The notes: generated from the sequence alone by a model not told the origin. Shown: positions 19,551 to 31,371, counted from the first letter of the stretch. The stretch: 64,000 nucleotides of DNA from Merluccius polli (GCA_030340625.1 JAOPHQ010000594.1:155658-219657), one strand, 5' to 3'. A program made the numbers and translations.

Positions 19551-20150
19551 GACGCTACCTGACCTTTCCTTGGTGCCGAAGGTTTACCACGACTTAGGGG
19601 AGGCGTTTAGCAAGGACCGAGCCTGCACTCTGCCTCCGCACCGACCCTACGACTGCGCCATTAAACTGACTCCAGGGAGCAAATACCCCGTCAGCCGCCT
19701 CTACAGCCTCGCTCCTCCGGAGAAGAGGGCTATGGACGAATACATCTCCGAGTGCCTGACGGAGGGACTCATCCAACCCTCGAATTCCCCGGTGGCAGCG
19801 GGTTTCTTCTTCGTCAAGAAGAAGGAGGGGTCCCTCCGCCCCTGCGTTGATTACCGGGGGCTGAACGCCATCACCAGGCGGAACACCTACCCTCTCCCCC
19901 TCATGAGTTCCAACTTCGAACCCCTCCTTGGAGACACGGTGTTCACGAAGTTGGATCTTTGGAACGCTTACCACCTGGTTCGGATTCGTGAGGGGGATGA
20001 GTGGAAGACGGCGTTCAAGTCCCCCCGAGGGCACTACGAGTACCTTGTCATGCCGTTTGGTCTTACCAATGCCCCAGCCGTCTTCCAGGCAATGATGAAT
20101 GATATCCTGAGGGACATGCTGGACGTGTTCGTTGTTCTGTACCTCAACAT
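19551..20150 (+). pseudogene. Sushi-like Ty3/gypsy reverse transcriptase, 3'-truncated
   Basis: Starts with LPKVYHDLGEAFSKDRA and continues LPPHRPYDCAIKLTPGS, SPVAAGFFFVKKKEGSLRPC, VDYRGLNAITRRNTYPLP, TKLDLWNAYHLVRIREGDEW (catalytic Asp in TKLDL) and MPFGLTNAPAVFQAMMNDIL. It stops at VVLYL, exactly where the YLDD catalytic box should be; unrelated sequence follows from about 20150. RNase H and integrase are absent, so the element is 3'-truncated by deletion or by a later insertion. Confidence 0.9.
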
Positions 20151-21397
20151 CAATTCAAGATGGCCGCCAAACGAACCCCATGGGCCTTGGCAACATGAAA
20201 AATTCTTAACTAGACACCTTTAGGGTCCTAAAAAAACAGGTTACAAAAAAATGCCATGTGGGTACATGGGAACCTATGTCTCCTGCTAGACTAGAACTAG
20301 TCTACGTTTAAATGTTAAGCGGGTAAATAACCGCTGTAACGAGTAAAACAAATTTATATTTAGCGTTCACTGACAGAGCTACAATACCAAACAGTGTACA
20401 GAGCAGGAAGTAAACCGGAAATGAGTCCGCTGAGTACGCTTACCGTAGCACGTGATATAAATATATATATATATATAATCAGGTAATATATATTCAGGTA
20501 ATATTCTGACATGAATAAAGAGGACATATCTACATTGAGCCTATTGTTATCATCGTAAATGTAGTACTGTAGTAAAAGATAGGTCAGTACATGACCAATG
20601 GTTTACTATGATGTGTTTAGTAGTAATAGGGAATCGATCTATATTGTATTGATAGCCAATTGTTTATGATTGGTTCTATATTGTATTGATTACCTATTGT
20701 TTATGATCGGTTTTATATTGTATTGATTACCCCCGCGTGACAGGTCGCGTCACAGCCTATCAGAGAAATTAATATTCATGATCAAATGTTTTGATATATG
20801 TTTAACCATGAAAGGAAGTGACTTCCATATGGTTAACTAAGCAGGTTTCACAAAGATTTAATTTCTAAATTGAAATGTATTTTAAGTATTGATTGATGTT
20901 GAATCTTAAAATACAATTTGTACTACAATATGTTTGATATTTTGGCATTTTTCGTACTGAAGAGCTCTGATATCAGTTTTTATTTTGATAAGCCTAACAT
21001 GGGACCTGATTTAAAGCAGATTAATAGTATATTCATAAATGTGGTCTATGGGAAAAGCTACTGATGTTCATGTTGTGAAGGACTTTAAACTGAATATTGA
21101 TTCCTTTTGTTTGGGAACAACACGGCAGCAGAACATGATCAATTATTAAAGATATGTGCACACCTGTTGAGGATTTGTAACGTCTGCTACTTCTATTATT
21201 TTAGTCCTGTTTATTGTGTGCATGTAAGGGACTAGTGTTTTGTTATATTTGTTCATAAAGCATAATGGTAATAAACAAGTCAGTGCATCCAACTGAATGT
21301 TGTCGTGTGTTGGATGATCCTTCCCGTTTGCTCAGTGTAAATCCTCCAAGCTGAGCAGATGTTTCTCCAGAGCTCAGCTCTCTGTTGGTTCTCCTAG
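20151..21397. other. Non-coding spacer with a small tandem repeat
   Basis: About 1.2 kb of A/T-rich sequence. A short direct repeat of TATATTGTATTGATTACC-like units lies at 20640-20730, and a (TA)n run at 20458-20476. I see no gene. Confidence 0.45.
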
Positions 21398-21594
21398 CAG
21401 CACACCTGGATGTCCTTCCAGCCCCTTGGATCCCAGCAGGTCTCTATGGTGTCCTGCCCCCTGACATCGGCTCGGTCTTCAGTCCCTCCCACTGGCTCTT
21501 CTTGGACTCACTGGTGGCTCGGGGGACCGTGAGCTCAGTCCTCTGGAGACATGTCCTCCAACACGTCACAACACACAATCTTCACTGTTCTTAA
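21398..21594 (+). CDS. Candidate 3'-terminal exon, unidentified
   Basis: An open frame begins right after a splice-acceptor-like TTGGTTCTCCTAG and ends at a stop at 21592-21594. It encodes about 65 residues with a balanced composition (LDVLPAPWIPAGLYGVLPPD, then SHWLFLDSLVARG). AATAAA at 21672-21677 follows at a suitable distance. GC content is higher than the surroundings. I do not recognise the family, upstream exons are not visible in this window, and chance cannot be excluded. Confidence 0.3.
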
Positions 21595-21671
21595 ATCTTC
21601 ACACTATTCACTTCATGTTGTCCTATGATAGTAGAATTATAGTGAACAATGGAAGATGTTTAAATAGGATT

Positions 21672-21677
21672 AATAAA
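21672..21677 (+). terminator. Possible polyadenylation signal
   Basis: AATAAA located 78 bases after the stop of the candidate exon at 21398-21594. Significant only if that exon is real. Confidence 0.25.
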
Positions 21678-21744
21678 GTACCTATAATCTAATGGTCATG
21701 GTGATAACAGGATGTACTCATGAAAAATGTTGTGTGTCGGGGGG

Positions 21745-22215
21745 GAGGGGGGGTTGTAGTGTAGTGGCGAGAGAGTTCAACTCCCAGCTGAAAGGTACTG
21801 CGTTCAATCCCTAATCCTGTAGCATCCTCTAGAGCAAGATGCCCCCTAACCCCTACCTGCTCCTTCATCACATGTATCTGTACTGTCTAACCCCTACCTG
21901 CTCCTTCATCACATGTATCTGTACTGTCTAACCCCTACCTGCTCCTTCATCACATGTATCTGTACTGTCTAACCCCTACCTGCTCCTTCATCACATGTAT
22001 CTGTACTGTCTAACCCCTACCTGCTCCTTCATCACATGTATTTGTACTGTCTAACCCCTACCTGCTCCTTCATCACATGTATCTGTACTGTCTAAACCCT
22101 ACCTGCTCCTTCATCACATGTATCTGTACTGTTTAACCCCTACCTGCTCCTCCATCACACGTATCTGTATTCACTGGAAGCAGCTTTGGATGAACGTGTC
22201 TGATAAATGACTAAA
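21745..22215 (+). repeat. tRNA-derived SINE with L2-like tail and internal minisatellite
   Basis: The head carries GTAGTGTAGTGGCGAGAG (A-box position) and GCGTTCAATCC (B-box position), as in tRNA-type polymerase III promoters. The tail AGCAGCTTTGGATGAACGTG then TCTGATAAATGACTAAAT resembles the 3' end of L2 LINEs that fish SINEs use for retroposition. Between them the element has expanded into a 41-bp tandem array. Confidence 0.65.
21847..22170. repeat. 41-bp minisatellite, about 8 copies
   Basis: Unit starts TAACCCCTACCTGCTCCTTC and ends CTGTACTGTC. Units start at 21847, 21888, 21929, 21970, 22011, 22052, 22093 and 22134, with few substitutions. It lies within the SINE body. Confidence 0.95.
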
Positions 22216-22679
22216 TAGTAAGATATGAGGCCGTTTATCCAAGCCATGTTTTGTTACTCTGTTATTGTTGAAGAGCCTTTGGTGCTCCACACACACACAC
22301 ACACACACACACACATGGTTTAGTTCTGACTTTACCTGCCACATTGTGTTACATTATCTGTAAGATAAGTATCTAACTTGGAAGCCGTTTGATTTGGGAG
22401 GAGGGCTGAACGATGGAAATATTATCGAACGCAACATCTGAATCGCAGGAGCTGTCATTTTTTGTCAATGTCAGTGTTTAACCCCATTATAAATTAAGGA
22501 TTTTGTAATTCCTCTGCACTGCTGAGGAAGCTGGTCTGCTCCTTGTCCACTTCAGGCTGCCAGGAAAAGACACTTGATGAACCTGAACTTGAAACAATGA
22601 GCCTACACACATCTTCATAGCAACCCCCCCCCCCCCCCCCCCCCCATGTCTGGCTAGCACAAAGCACAGGATGAACTAT
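22216..22679. other. Non-coding spacer with (CA)n and poly-C
   Basis: (CA)n at 22289-22315 and a poly-C run at 22623-22645. GGGCTGAACGATGGAAATAT near 22405 resembles a hAT MITE end, but no partner end is visible. Confidence 0.45.
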
Positions 22680-23150
22680 CAACCCCCCACCTTTCAAGAC
22701 TATGTACAATGAGATTAAAAGCCAACAATGCGTCAGCACCCGAAAAAGTGTACTTTCTGAGGTGACCATTCAGCACACATAGATCTAGGATAGGACATAA
22801 ACCTCCCCCTCTCCTTGGGACAAGGAAATATCATGAGTAAAACCCAGCTTTCCTCTGTCGGTACTATTCTGATGGCTCCTTAATTAAACAGAGAAACTAT
22901 TTTGTCTCTAAAGTCCCCAGTTACCACTGACATTAGGATCCCATTGAAACTGGGAGGCTTTATGGCAAATTGAAGCCTGTAACCCCTCAGGACTGTGGCC
23001 AGCACCCAGGGATGAACCGCGCATCCAGTTCTCCGCCCTGTTGGCGAGCGTTCCCATATGGTCCAAAGTCACCACCAGAGGAGCAAGGGTCCTCCCTGGT
23101 GGCGGTATAAAGGATTGACTGTTGTTTTTTGTGTTGTTTTTTTGAGAAAC
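22680..23150 (-). pseudogene. DIRS1-like retrotransposon RT fragment
   Basis: On the minus strand, TLANRAENWMRGSSLG then, after a shift, VLATVLRGYRLQFAIKPPSF and NGILMSVVTGDFRDK match the entry to the DIRS1 RT domain. GAIRIVPTEESWV and, in another frame, LDLCVLNGHLRKYTFRVLTH continue it. Frameshifts and a TAA before GAIRI show decay. The rest of the RT and the tyrosine recombinase are not found next to it. Confidence 0.65.
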
Positions 23151-23444
23151 CAATTTGCCCTTTGCATGACGCATGGTTGCAAATGAAATATTTTTATTTG
23201 AACAAAAGGGTTTTGCTCAAATAAAATAGCTCAAGCTCCTTCGTGGGAACTGTGGAGCTTGAGTCCCACCTCTCTCAGACAAACCCTCACTGGGGGCTGA
23301 GGATGGGATTTGAACCTGGAGGGCACTATAACCTGTGCCGCTTCTCCGGGAACACCATGGCGGGAACTGGGTCTGTAGGGCACTGTAGTTTCTCTCCTCC
23401 TGTTTTAGTCTCAGGGTGATCTGCGAAGGTCTGGTCGTCCCTGG
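23151..23444. other. Non-coding spacer with a hairpin and an isolated B-box-like site
   Basis: CTCAAGCTCC and GGAGCTTGAG pair at about 23230-23265. On the minus strand GGTTCAAATCC (about 23312) looks like a polymerase III B box, but no A box or tRNA fold is found. Confidence 0.4.
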
Positions 23445-23849
23445 GGGCCGTGTTCCGATATCTGTGAGTACACTAACTTCCGTGAGTACACTTCAACATA
23501 GTACACTATCCGTACTCAATAGGTACGCAGAGCTTCAGATGTTAGTGCTGTTACTCTGTGGCGCACTTAACGGAAATGACATCAGCTGCGCGGCCGCGTC
23601 ACCCGCCAAACACGTGAATTCATTAGACGTTCTCTGAGCGCGGCTCCGCCTCTTCCGCTACGTAGCTAAGATGGCTGCCGTTGAGTACGCATAGTGTACC
23701 CCGTAGCACACTCAGCATTTTGGCCTTTTTGAGTACACATACGGGTCCTTTCAAGTACACTTCTTTTCGCCGCGATCATAATCGGAACACCCTACGTACT
23801 CAAACTAAGTATACTAAGTACGGGTAGTACGGCTATCGGAACACGGCCC
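23445..23849. mobile_element. MITE with GGGCCGTGTTCCGATA ends
   Basis: The left end GGGCCGTGTTCCGATATCTG and the inverse right end GGGCCGTGTTCCGATAGCCG delimit 405 bp. The interior is rich in GAGTACAC, GTACTC and AGTACACT words. The termini resemble Harbinger-type fish MITEs. Flanks TGG and AGG do not give a perfect duplication. Confidence 0.75.
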
Positions 23850-24959
23850 AGGTCTTCCTCTTCCTCCCCCGCAGGTGTTCGCCATTGCGCTCTCTGGTGC
23901 CGACTGGTGGATATCGGCGGTATACGTCATCCACCACCTCTCCTCTGGGCCGCCTGGCCCGAGGTGTTGGGACCGGGTTGCTACAAACTACACACACACA
24001 GTTCAAACTGATCCTAAATATATACCTTTATATGTACTCTACTTTCCATATTTTATTAGGCAGACATTGTACATTTTCAGTCGAGTTTAATTTTAATCTG
24101 CTTTGTCAACAGAAGTGATTTTCCTCCAAAATTCAAGATTCAAAGGTCTTTATTGGCAAGGAAAACGTACATTATACAACAGCTACCGAGTCATCTGATT
24201 GGACAAGAGGCATCCTCCATGAGTGCTGATATTCAGTATAACAGCACTGGGACTTTTTACTATATATTTATCCCTCCGCATTACAGCTGCTCTAACAACC
24301 GTTAATTACATCGAGGATTGTTATCTATCAACTTATTATTTCACCGGTTGTATAATAAATAAAACATACAGATAAATATACATGATACCAAGATGCTGGC
24401 CTGCGGTAACATGTAGACATACACAGAATAGCAAGCTAGTGGGCAGGGAAATGTGTTGCTTGGCAACAGTCCAGTAGTCCTAGTCCAGTGGAGCAACTAT
24501 TTGTATTGGCAGAGCCAAATAAACGATTCAATAAAGAAATCATCTGTTGTCGCTTATTACTGTCCACAAATGCCGCTTGTAGAGCTGTTGTATAAAAGCC
24601 ATATGACACTCGAGGTCGTGCTGTTATACAAAATATCAGCACTCCCTCTCATGTGATATTGTTACATTTTACACAGTTACACAGTTACATTTTGTTTGTG
24701 AAGAAGGAGCTACATGTAATCTTGCTGCTGGTGAGTACAGAATTAATCAGAACTTGTGTTATTGCATTTCTGTTGAGAGTTCATTCCAATAGCTGGCATA
24801 ATTTTAGTGTGTACCTATTGCTGCTAAGTAGGCAATTCAGCCAGTTTCGGCTACTCGGGTGTATTCAATAGAGTTGATTGTGGGGCGGAGCTAGGACTGC
24901 ATTAGCAGCATCTCTTTACTTAAGGACTATTCATAGTTAGCGTCAGGCCCCTGTGAACG
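23850..24959. other. Non-coding spacer
   Basis: TTCAAGATTCAAAGGTCTTT at 24137 resembles a common fish retroposon tail. No gene is recognised. An open frame at 23875-24090 has no known motif. Confidence 0.4.
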
Positions 24960-25147
24960 AAGACCCAGTCGAACAAAGACATAGGGAGTCTCTCTGCGGG
25001 AATCCCAAGACCCGGTCGAACAAAGACATAGGAAGTCTCTCTGCAGGAGTCCCAAGACCCGGTCGAACAAAGACATAGGGAGTCTCTCTGCGGGAGTCCC
25101 AAGACCCGGTCAAACAAAGACATAGGGAGTCTCTCTGTGGGAGTCCC
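24960..25147. repeat. 47-bp minisatellite, 4 copies
   Basis: Unit contains GACCCGGTCGAACAAAGACA and GGGAGTCTCTCTGCGGGA. Copies start at 24961, 25008, 25055 and 25102 and differ at a few sites. It lies just upstream of the L2 element. Confidence 0.95.
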
Positions 25148-25299
25148 TCGAGGAAGCCCAGAGACCTCATCTCTTTTTGCTCATCATAAGCATGTGCCTT
25201 ACCTCCATCACTGTTAGACTGACATCCTATAGGAAACGCCACTTTTGACCTTCCCGGCGCTGCACTCCTTCCAACCTGCGCTGTCTACACAGACCTGGA

Positions 25300-25745
25300 A
25301 GTGCTGGGGGACTGTGGAATTGCCAATCGGCTGTCAAGAAGGCGGACTCCATCTCCACCTACGCCTCCCTCCACACTCTTCACTTCCTGGCCCTCACTGA
25401 GACTTGGATCACCCCTGAGAACACGGCCACCCCGGCTGCCCTCTCCACTGTCTACTCATTTTCACACACACCTAGACCATTGGGGCGAGGAGGGCGGATG
25501 GGACTCATCTCGCCGAAGTGGTCCTACCAGTTCCTCCCACTAGAACACTTGACCAGATCTGCGTTTGAATTCCACGCTGTGGCAGTCACCCTTCCCATCA
25601 AGCTCTACATTGCAGTGATCTACCATCCACCTGGCCCATTCTGCGACGTCTTCGATGAGATGGATGCCCTCCTCAGCTGCTTTCCCGAAGACGGCACACC
25701 ACTCGTTGTCCTGTCCAGCCAGAGAAGTTGCACTCCTCCGCGGTA
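25300..25745 (+). pseudogene. L2 LINE: endonuclease domain
   Basis: The exonuclease-endonuclease-phosphatase fold is recognisable as NCQSAVKKADSISTYASLHT then LHFLALTETWITPE (catalytic Glu in TETW). After a frameshift come AFEFHAVAVTLPIKLYIAVI then YHPPG and LLSCFPEDGTPLVVL. The expected GDFN motif that follows is lost at a deletion. This enzyme nicks target DNA to prime reverse transcription. The element is 5'-truncated and frameshifted. Confidence 0.85.
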
Positions 25746-26490
25746 ACTAATTTTTTCACCACATTTGACCTAACACTCTCCCCCTCCCCTCCTACCCACA
25801 GGGCTCAGAACCAACTCGACCTTGTCTCCACAAGTTCCTGCTGTACCTCGGCCCTCTCTGTTACCCCCATCCCTGTGTCTGACCATCACTTTATTGCTTT
25901 CTCTATTCCCTTGAAGTCCTCCACCTCCCTTCCTCCTACTCCTCATATTGTCACCTCTCGTCGTAACCTGAAATCTCTCTCTCCCCCTACACTCGCCTCA
26001 GCTGTTCTCTCTTCTCTACCATCTCCTGAACAATTCTCTCTTCTGTCCACCGAGGAAGCCTCGTCGACCCTGCTATCCTCCCTCTCATCCTCCTTGGACT
26101 CCCTCTGTCCCCTTTCCTCCAGACCAGCACGATCTTCTCCCCCTCCCTCTTGGCTGTCCGAATCTCTGCAGGCTTGTAGAACAGAGCTATGGGCAGCTGA
26201 GAGAAAGTGGAAGAGATCAGACTGTTCGGAGGACCTCTCTCGCTACCTTCACCTCCTCTCAGACTTCGCCTCTACTGTTTCAGCAGCCAAAGCCTTCTAC
26301 CACACCAAGATCAACTCTTCTGCCTCCAACCCTAAGAAACTGTTTTCCATGTTCTCTTCTCTCCTCACCCCGCAGAATGGCTCCTTGTCCGAACCCTGCT
26401 CCGTTGACACTGGCGTCCCTCAAGGCTCAGTATTAGGACCGCTTCTGGTCTCCCTATACACTAGATCTTTAGGCTCTGTAATCACTTTGC
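25746..26490 (+). pseudogene. L2 LINE: linker and deleted reverse transcriptase
   Basis: QNQLDLVSTSSCCTSALSVT and PIPVSDHHFIAFSI end the endonuclease (SDH motif). The linker runs to PKKLFSMFSSLLTPQ. The next residues NGSLSEPCSVDTGVPQGSVL then GPLL belong to RT motif 4. The fingers and first catalytic Asp region in between are deleted while the frame stays open. Confidence 0.85.
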
Positions 26491-27198
26491 ATGGTTTCTC
26501 CTCACTGCTATGCAGACGACACTCAACTATTCCTCTATTTCCCCTCCTCTGACAGCCTGATTGCAACTCACATCTCAGATTGTCTGGCAGACATCAGCAC
26601 CTGGATGTCTGTGCACCACCTGAAGCTCAACCTTAACAAGACTGAGCTCCTCTTCTTGCCAGGGAAGGACTGCCCGCACATGGACCTACTGCTAACTGTC
26701 GAGGATGCTGTGGTGGGTCCTCCACCAACTGTGAGGAACCTCGGCATCATACTGGATGACCAACTGCGCTGCACAGCCAACATCACCGCGGTGACCCAAT
26801 CCTGCAGATTTGCTCTCTACAACATCTGCCGGATCCGATCCTTCCTCACAAGGGAAGCAGCGCAGCTCTTGGTCAAAGCACTCGTCATCTCCCGCCTCGA
26901 CTACTGCAACTCACTCCTGGCTGGACTCCCTGCCTCCGCGATCAAGCCTTCAAAGCACATCCAGAACGCGGCAGCAGGACTCGTGTTCAACCTGCCGAAG
27001 TTCTCCCATGTGACCCCTCTCTTCCGTGACCTCCACTGGCTCCCTGTAGCAGCTCGTATCAAATTCAAGACAATGGTACTGACCTACAAGGCTGTCAACA
27101 GAACCGCCCCGACCTACCACCAGGCACTAGTCAGACCCCACACCCCGGCTAGAACCCTCCGCGCAACTACCTCGGCCCACTGGCTGGTACCGCCATAA
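26491..27198 (+). pseudogene. L2 LINE: reverse transcriptase C-terminal half
   Basis: Begins with the catalytic box CYADDTQLF, followed by LKLNLNKTELLFLPGK, RNLGIILDDQL and the thumb/C-terminal region (LLVKALVISRLDYCNSLLAG, DLHWLPVAARIKFKTM, AVNRTAPTYHQALV). These blocks are characteristic of vertebrate L2. It is frameshifted relative to the previous part. The downstream 3' region up to about 27540 has TTGTAAGTCACTTTGGACAA, the L2 3' tail shared with fish SINEs. Confidence 0.9.
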
Positions 27199-27540
27199 CG
27201 ATCACCTGCTTCCACAAGAGACTCAAGACCCACCTGTTCAGAGTTCACCTGGACCCTGCTTAGCATCCTTCCTCTACTACCCCTTCACACCCCCCTCTAA
27301 TAAAATAAAATTTAAAAAAACTTGCAATCATTCTGTTTGTATGTCCTGGCTCTTTGATATTCTGCGCTTAGTATTTTCGCACTTATCTCCTTTGTATTCT
27401 AGCAATCGGTTAACTTAGCAATTGGTATGCTTGAAACTCATTCTTGTGAAATCCTTACTCTACTGATAGCAGTTTAGTGTTGCACTTTCTCCTAACAAAT
27501 GTACTTATTGTAAGTCACTTTGGACAAACATCGTGATGGA
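27199..27540 (+). repeat. L2 LINE 3' untranslated end
   Basis: Sequence from the RT stop to TTGTAAGTCACTTTGGACAA is the LINE 3' end recognised by its RT. The usual terminal microsatellite is not visible, so the extreme end may be lost. Confidence 0.7.
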
Positions 27541-27951
27541 CGATGATATCGTCGTCGGGGGGTGAGGCCGTTAATAGGCGGCCCACAAAGCGGGCCTGGA
27601 CCAAGCGGTTCTGGACCAGGAAGGAGACATGAACACTTTTAATAATCGTATTTACCATATAACTGCACACAACTTTATTTAAAAGCAATCAAATGGAAAA
27701 CCTGTTTGTTTGTATTTTGGTGGCTGGTGCGTGTGGATGTGCGGCTCCTTCGGCGGAGCGGTTCATGTTAATAGCGGAGTCCGGGAGGGTTCACCTTCAC
27801 GGCGTAGTTACTAGGGATGTGCGACTATCATTTTAAAAAATACTAAAGTGTTTTTTAAAGTTAGAAAGATATTAGATATTCAACCAATATTCACGCTCCG
27901 AATTACAGCGATCAGACACGGGGGAACTAAAGCCGCGATCACCGGTATGAG
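27541..27951. other. Non-coding spacer
   Basis: Contains GACGATGATATCGTCGTC (near-palindrome, about 27540) and TAGGGATGTGCGACTATC at about 27812, which resembles a hAT MITE end. No gene is visible. Confidence 0.4.
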
Positions 27952-28958
27952 CACGGACGTAATTTACGGGGGGGACACGGGGGACAAGTCCCCCGCACTT
28001 TTTCAAAAGGCCGTTTTAGTCCCCCGCACTTTTTACCGTCCAAAAACAATGTTACGCTATAGTGAACAGAGACGGGTCAAGCACTAGGACCAAGCGGAAA
28101 ACTGCCGCTCAAGCTGATTGTTCGCTAGCAGAGCCCTGGAAGACGTGTCTTAAAGAGACAGGCGTCATTTTAATAGGCTCATACAATATTAATATCTGAA
28201 CTTGCACCTATTATTTCAAGAATCATGAAAGGCTTTCAGCAAATATTAAGGTGCTATTAATTACATATTAATAAGACAAATCTACCACATAATAAGTTAA
28301 ACTACACAAAATGAGACAGGCCTATAGACAATTCTAGTATTGGCTGTATCAGATTGTGATGCCAGCTGAACTAACACACCTAATGAAACATAAAAATCTA
28401 ATGTTTTACCCATTCAAAATATTAAATGACTTACTAATTAATTATCAGAATTAATCAGAATATGTGCTTCAACTAGCTCTCTCTATTTTGACCATACATG
28501 TGTTTGTATCCCTGTTAATATAGCCTACACATAACACAACACTTGTACTTGTACTTTCAGTACTTGAGTAGTACATTTTAAAATACTTCTACTTGCAATA
28601 CTTAAATACAAAACATTTTGAATACTTTAGTACTTCCACTTAAGTATGGTTTTTAAAGAACACTTCTACTTCTACTCAAGTCACTTTTTTGATATAGTAC
28701 TTGTACTTCTACTCAAGTCTTGGTCTCCAGTACTTTATACATCTCTGTGTGTATTACACCAGAACATAATAGTAGTCAGTAATTGCAGACCATGCTCCAA
28801 GGAAAATCAATGAAAGAGGGAGATCATTTTGAATCTGAAAACATGGTAAAATGCACCAGAATGCGGGAAATTGCAACTACTTCTTTCAAATTTTTCTAGG
28901 GGACGACCCCCCGTTTAAATATGTCCCCCCCACTCTCAAAACGCTGATTACGCCCTTG
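27952..28958. mobile_element. hAT-like non-autonomous element, about 1 kb
   Basis: The left end CACGGACGTAATTTACG and the inverse right end CAAGGGCGTAATCAGCG are related, and both are followed by G/C-rich GGGGGGACA sequence. The flanks do not show a clean 8-bp duplication. A TACTT-rich repeat block (28540-28745) lies inside. Confidence 0.6.
28540..28745. repeat. TACTT-rich interspersed repeat, copy 1
   Basis: Irregular repeats of CTTGTACTTCTACTCAAGTC and related words. The same kind of sequence forms the ends of the larger repeat at 46362-47265, so this is probably a fragment of that family. Confidence 0.7.
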
Positions 28959-31042
28959 GAGCCAGCAGATCGAATTTTGCTCTCATAAAACTTAATTTTG
29001 CTTTTCATGTGCGCAGTGTATCTGTGTAGGATACACTGAATCAATTAAATGTAAATTAACAAGGAACAGCACTCCTTTAACATTCACCCAAAGTAACAGA
29101 TTAAGTAGCCTTAATCAAATACATGAGTTGATAAATGAATCATTACATACATGAATCACAACACACATAATAATCCCAGTGTTGCACCCATTGGTAATTT
29201 ATTCACAATCAGTTGTGGGAAAGTGGCAGAAATATGACTATAACAGTTATGAATTATGTTCATTATTTAGGCTATTTGTTTATTTATTTAGCTTAGTTCT
29301 CCTTGACCGCTGTAGCTAGTAACACGCTTCAGAATGCACAACTTTTACTTTGAAGGGGAGCTGTCTCTGTTTCCGGCTCTCGATTTCCTTGTTCATTGTA
29401 CAACTTGGATAATGGAACAAGCTGACGCTTTGGCGATGAATTGCATTGCACGTCTAGGACAATGAAATTAGGCAGTACCCCCTAAACTGGCCTTTTTCAT
29501 TAAACAACGTGAACAACTGAAAATGAATTATACTTCGTCATACGGTCAACTGTCCACGTTAGCTCTGTTGGTTCATGTTCTCAACGTACAAATATGATAC
29601 ACGGCTCTCTGCTGCCACCTACCGTCAGAAATTACAGCATACTGTATAGTGTAATAGTCGGCGCAAATAAATGTCTGCCAGTTTTACTGACTTTTTTCAC
29701 ATGTTTGTCCTATACAGTACATGTTTCATCTTACTTTGACGTCCGCTGTTAATACTAATGAGCTAGGCTTTTCACTGACTATGTCCACTAGATGTCGCCC
29801 TAACACCGGTTTCATAGACTACAGTCAACTTGAGCACACCGACGTTTCACAGTTGGCAAAATGTCTCTGGCAGAGAACAGCGTCAATCTAGTCGTTCCTC
29901 TTACATAATACATTTCACGGTGTAACTTAAATAATAGTTCACATGACTATTAGATTGTAGCTTCATTTCGACTTGATTATTTGTTCAAGATAGAAATAAG
30001 CAATTATATCATTAAATATATCTACTCAAACAAACAAATTACCAATTGTGTATACAGTGCATCAACCAATGTGGTCCAAAGTCCATGTCGTCATTATAGT
30101 GAAAGTGTTGTATATTGATAAAGGTAGGACTCAGAGAATGAATAGTATTATTGTAAAATTATGTATTACAGAGAGCAATCGTACATGCAATCCGGAGTAG
30201 GTTCATGAAGCCACTGACTCTTACGTTTTAACACAGAGTATATAAGTTCATCCCAAAACATGTGATCGACACTTCATCATCCTGTCATGGCAGACAGGCC
30301 CTTCTGGGGATAGCTATATGTCAATACCTCCTTGTGGTCAGGCCATAGCAGGACACAGTTCCCGTTATCTCTAGATTCAACATCAGTTGAGAGGGGCTTC
30401 CTTGTGACCCTCTAAGTTTACACAAGTATGATTGTTCAACATGACGTATGTATCTAGGTTGATTGTTATTACGTCATTTCCCCCTTTGTGACTGAAAGTC
30501 ACACTACCATGGGCGAACAAATGACAACATGGAATAGGCAGGCAAAAACAGCCAAAGAAAACCAACAAATCGTGAGAGAACTCAATACATCGAACAAAAA
30601 CAATCAAAGAAACCCATCATACATATGTGTCTATCCCCAGAGTCTAATCAGTCTGACTTGGGCCAGGTGAGGCTGTAAACCAGCTATCCACAACACACAC
30701 TCCACAGGCTACTTCTACGCATGCATGCTGCTGTTTTACAATACTTGTACAATACAATACTGCATTCAATTAACTAACCAAATCCAAGAAAATTGACCAA
30801 TTTGAATCTACCTTTAATAATGCTGATTATACATGTCCAAACACAGAAATCCTTCATATTTTAATTTAAGCAGTAATTTATTGTACAACACCATGTAGTC
30901 TTGGTAATGGTATTGATGCAAGTGGTTCTACATTTAAGCATCTAACACTTGTAACACTTATTATGACGCTTGTAACACTTATGGTCTCCTAAACATAGTA
31001 CTCAAGTGTGACCAGCAAAAAAGGGGGACCCAGACTATAGAA
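28959..31042. other. 2 kb without recognisable genes
   Basis: A/T-rich, mostly unique-looking sequence. I see no coding similarity or TIR pair. Confidence 0.45.
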
Positions 31043-31241
31043 TTAACCAAGGCGCTGCACAAACACAAGTGTGGCCAAATACAAGTCTGCCCCCATATTT
31101 ATAGATGGTCCCAATGGGTCCACAGCTGCAGTCAGGCCTGCAAAGTTTGCTGGGTTTAGTACGGACTCTACTTCTGGAACCTGAACACCAGAATTTGAAT
31201 CATGAATTGCTAGACCACTGCTCTCCCAATCAATCGGGGTC
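31043..31241 (-). pseudogene. Integrase-domain transposon gene: last exon
   Basis: Minus strand: acceptor CCATTACAG at 31250-31242, then TPIDWESSGLAIHDSNSGVQ, VPEVESVLNPANFAGLTAAV and DPLGPSINMGADLYLA, ending in a TAA at 31045-31043. This is the C-terminal end of an rve-integrase-like protein family widespread in fish genomes (IS3EU/Ginger-like DNA transposons). This exon has no internal stop. Its upstream exons lie at 31372-31825 and, beyond the inserted retrotransposon, at 35629-36522. Confidence 0.65.
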
Positions 31242-31371
31242 CTGTAATGGAAAATAATTAAAATGAATTAATTCAATTACGTGATAATGTCTTAGGTAAG
31301 TATGTTTTTATACAATATATATGTTTATGTGTAAGGTAAGTAGTGTTATGTTCTCCTTAAAATACCTACCC

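Noticed and set aside
21847..22170. 41-bp repeats as a CRISPR or centromeric satellite
   Set aside because: No spacers, only eight copies, embedded in a SINE.
23300..23330. B-box-like GGTTCAAATCC suggesting a tRNA or SINE
   Set aside because: No A box, no cloverleaf, no poly-A or LINE-like tail.
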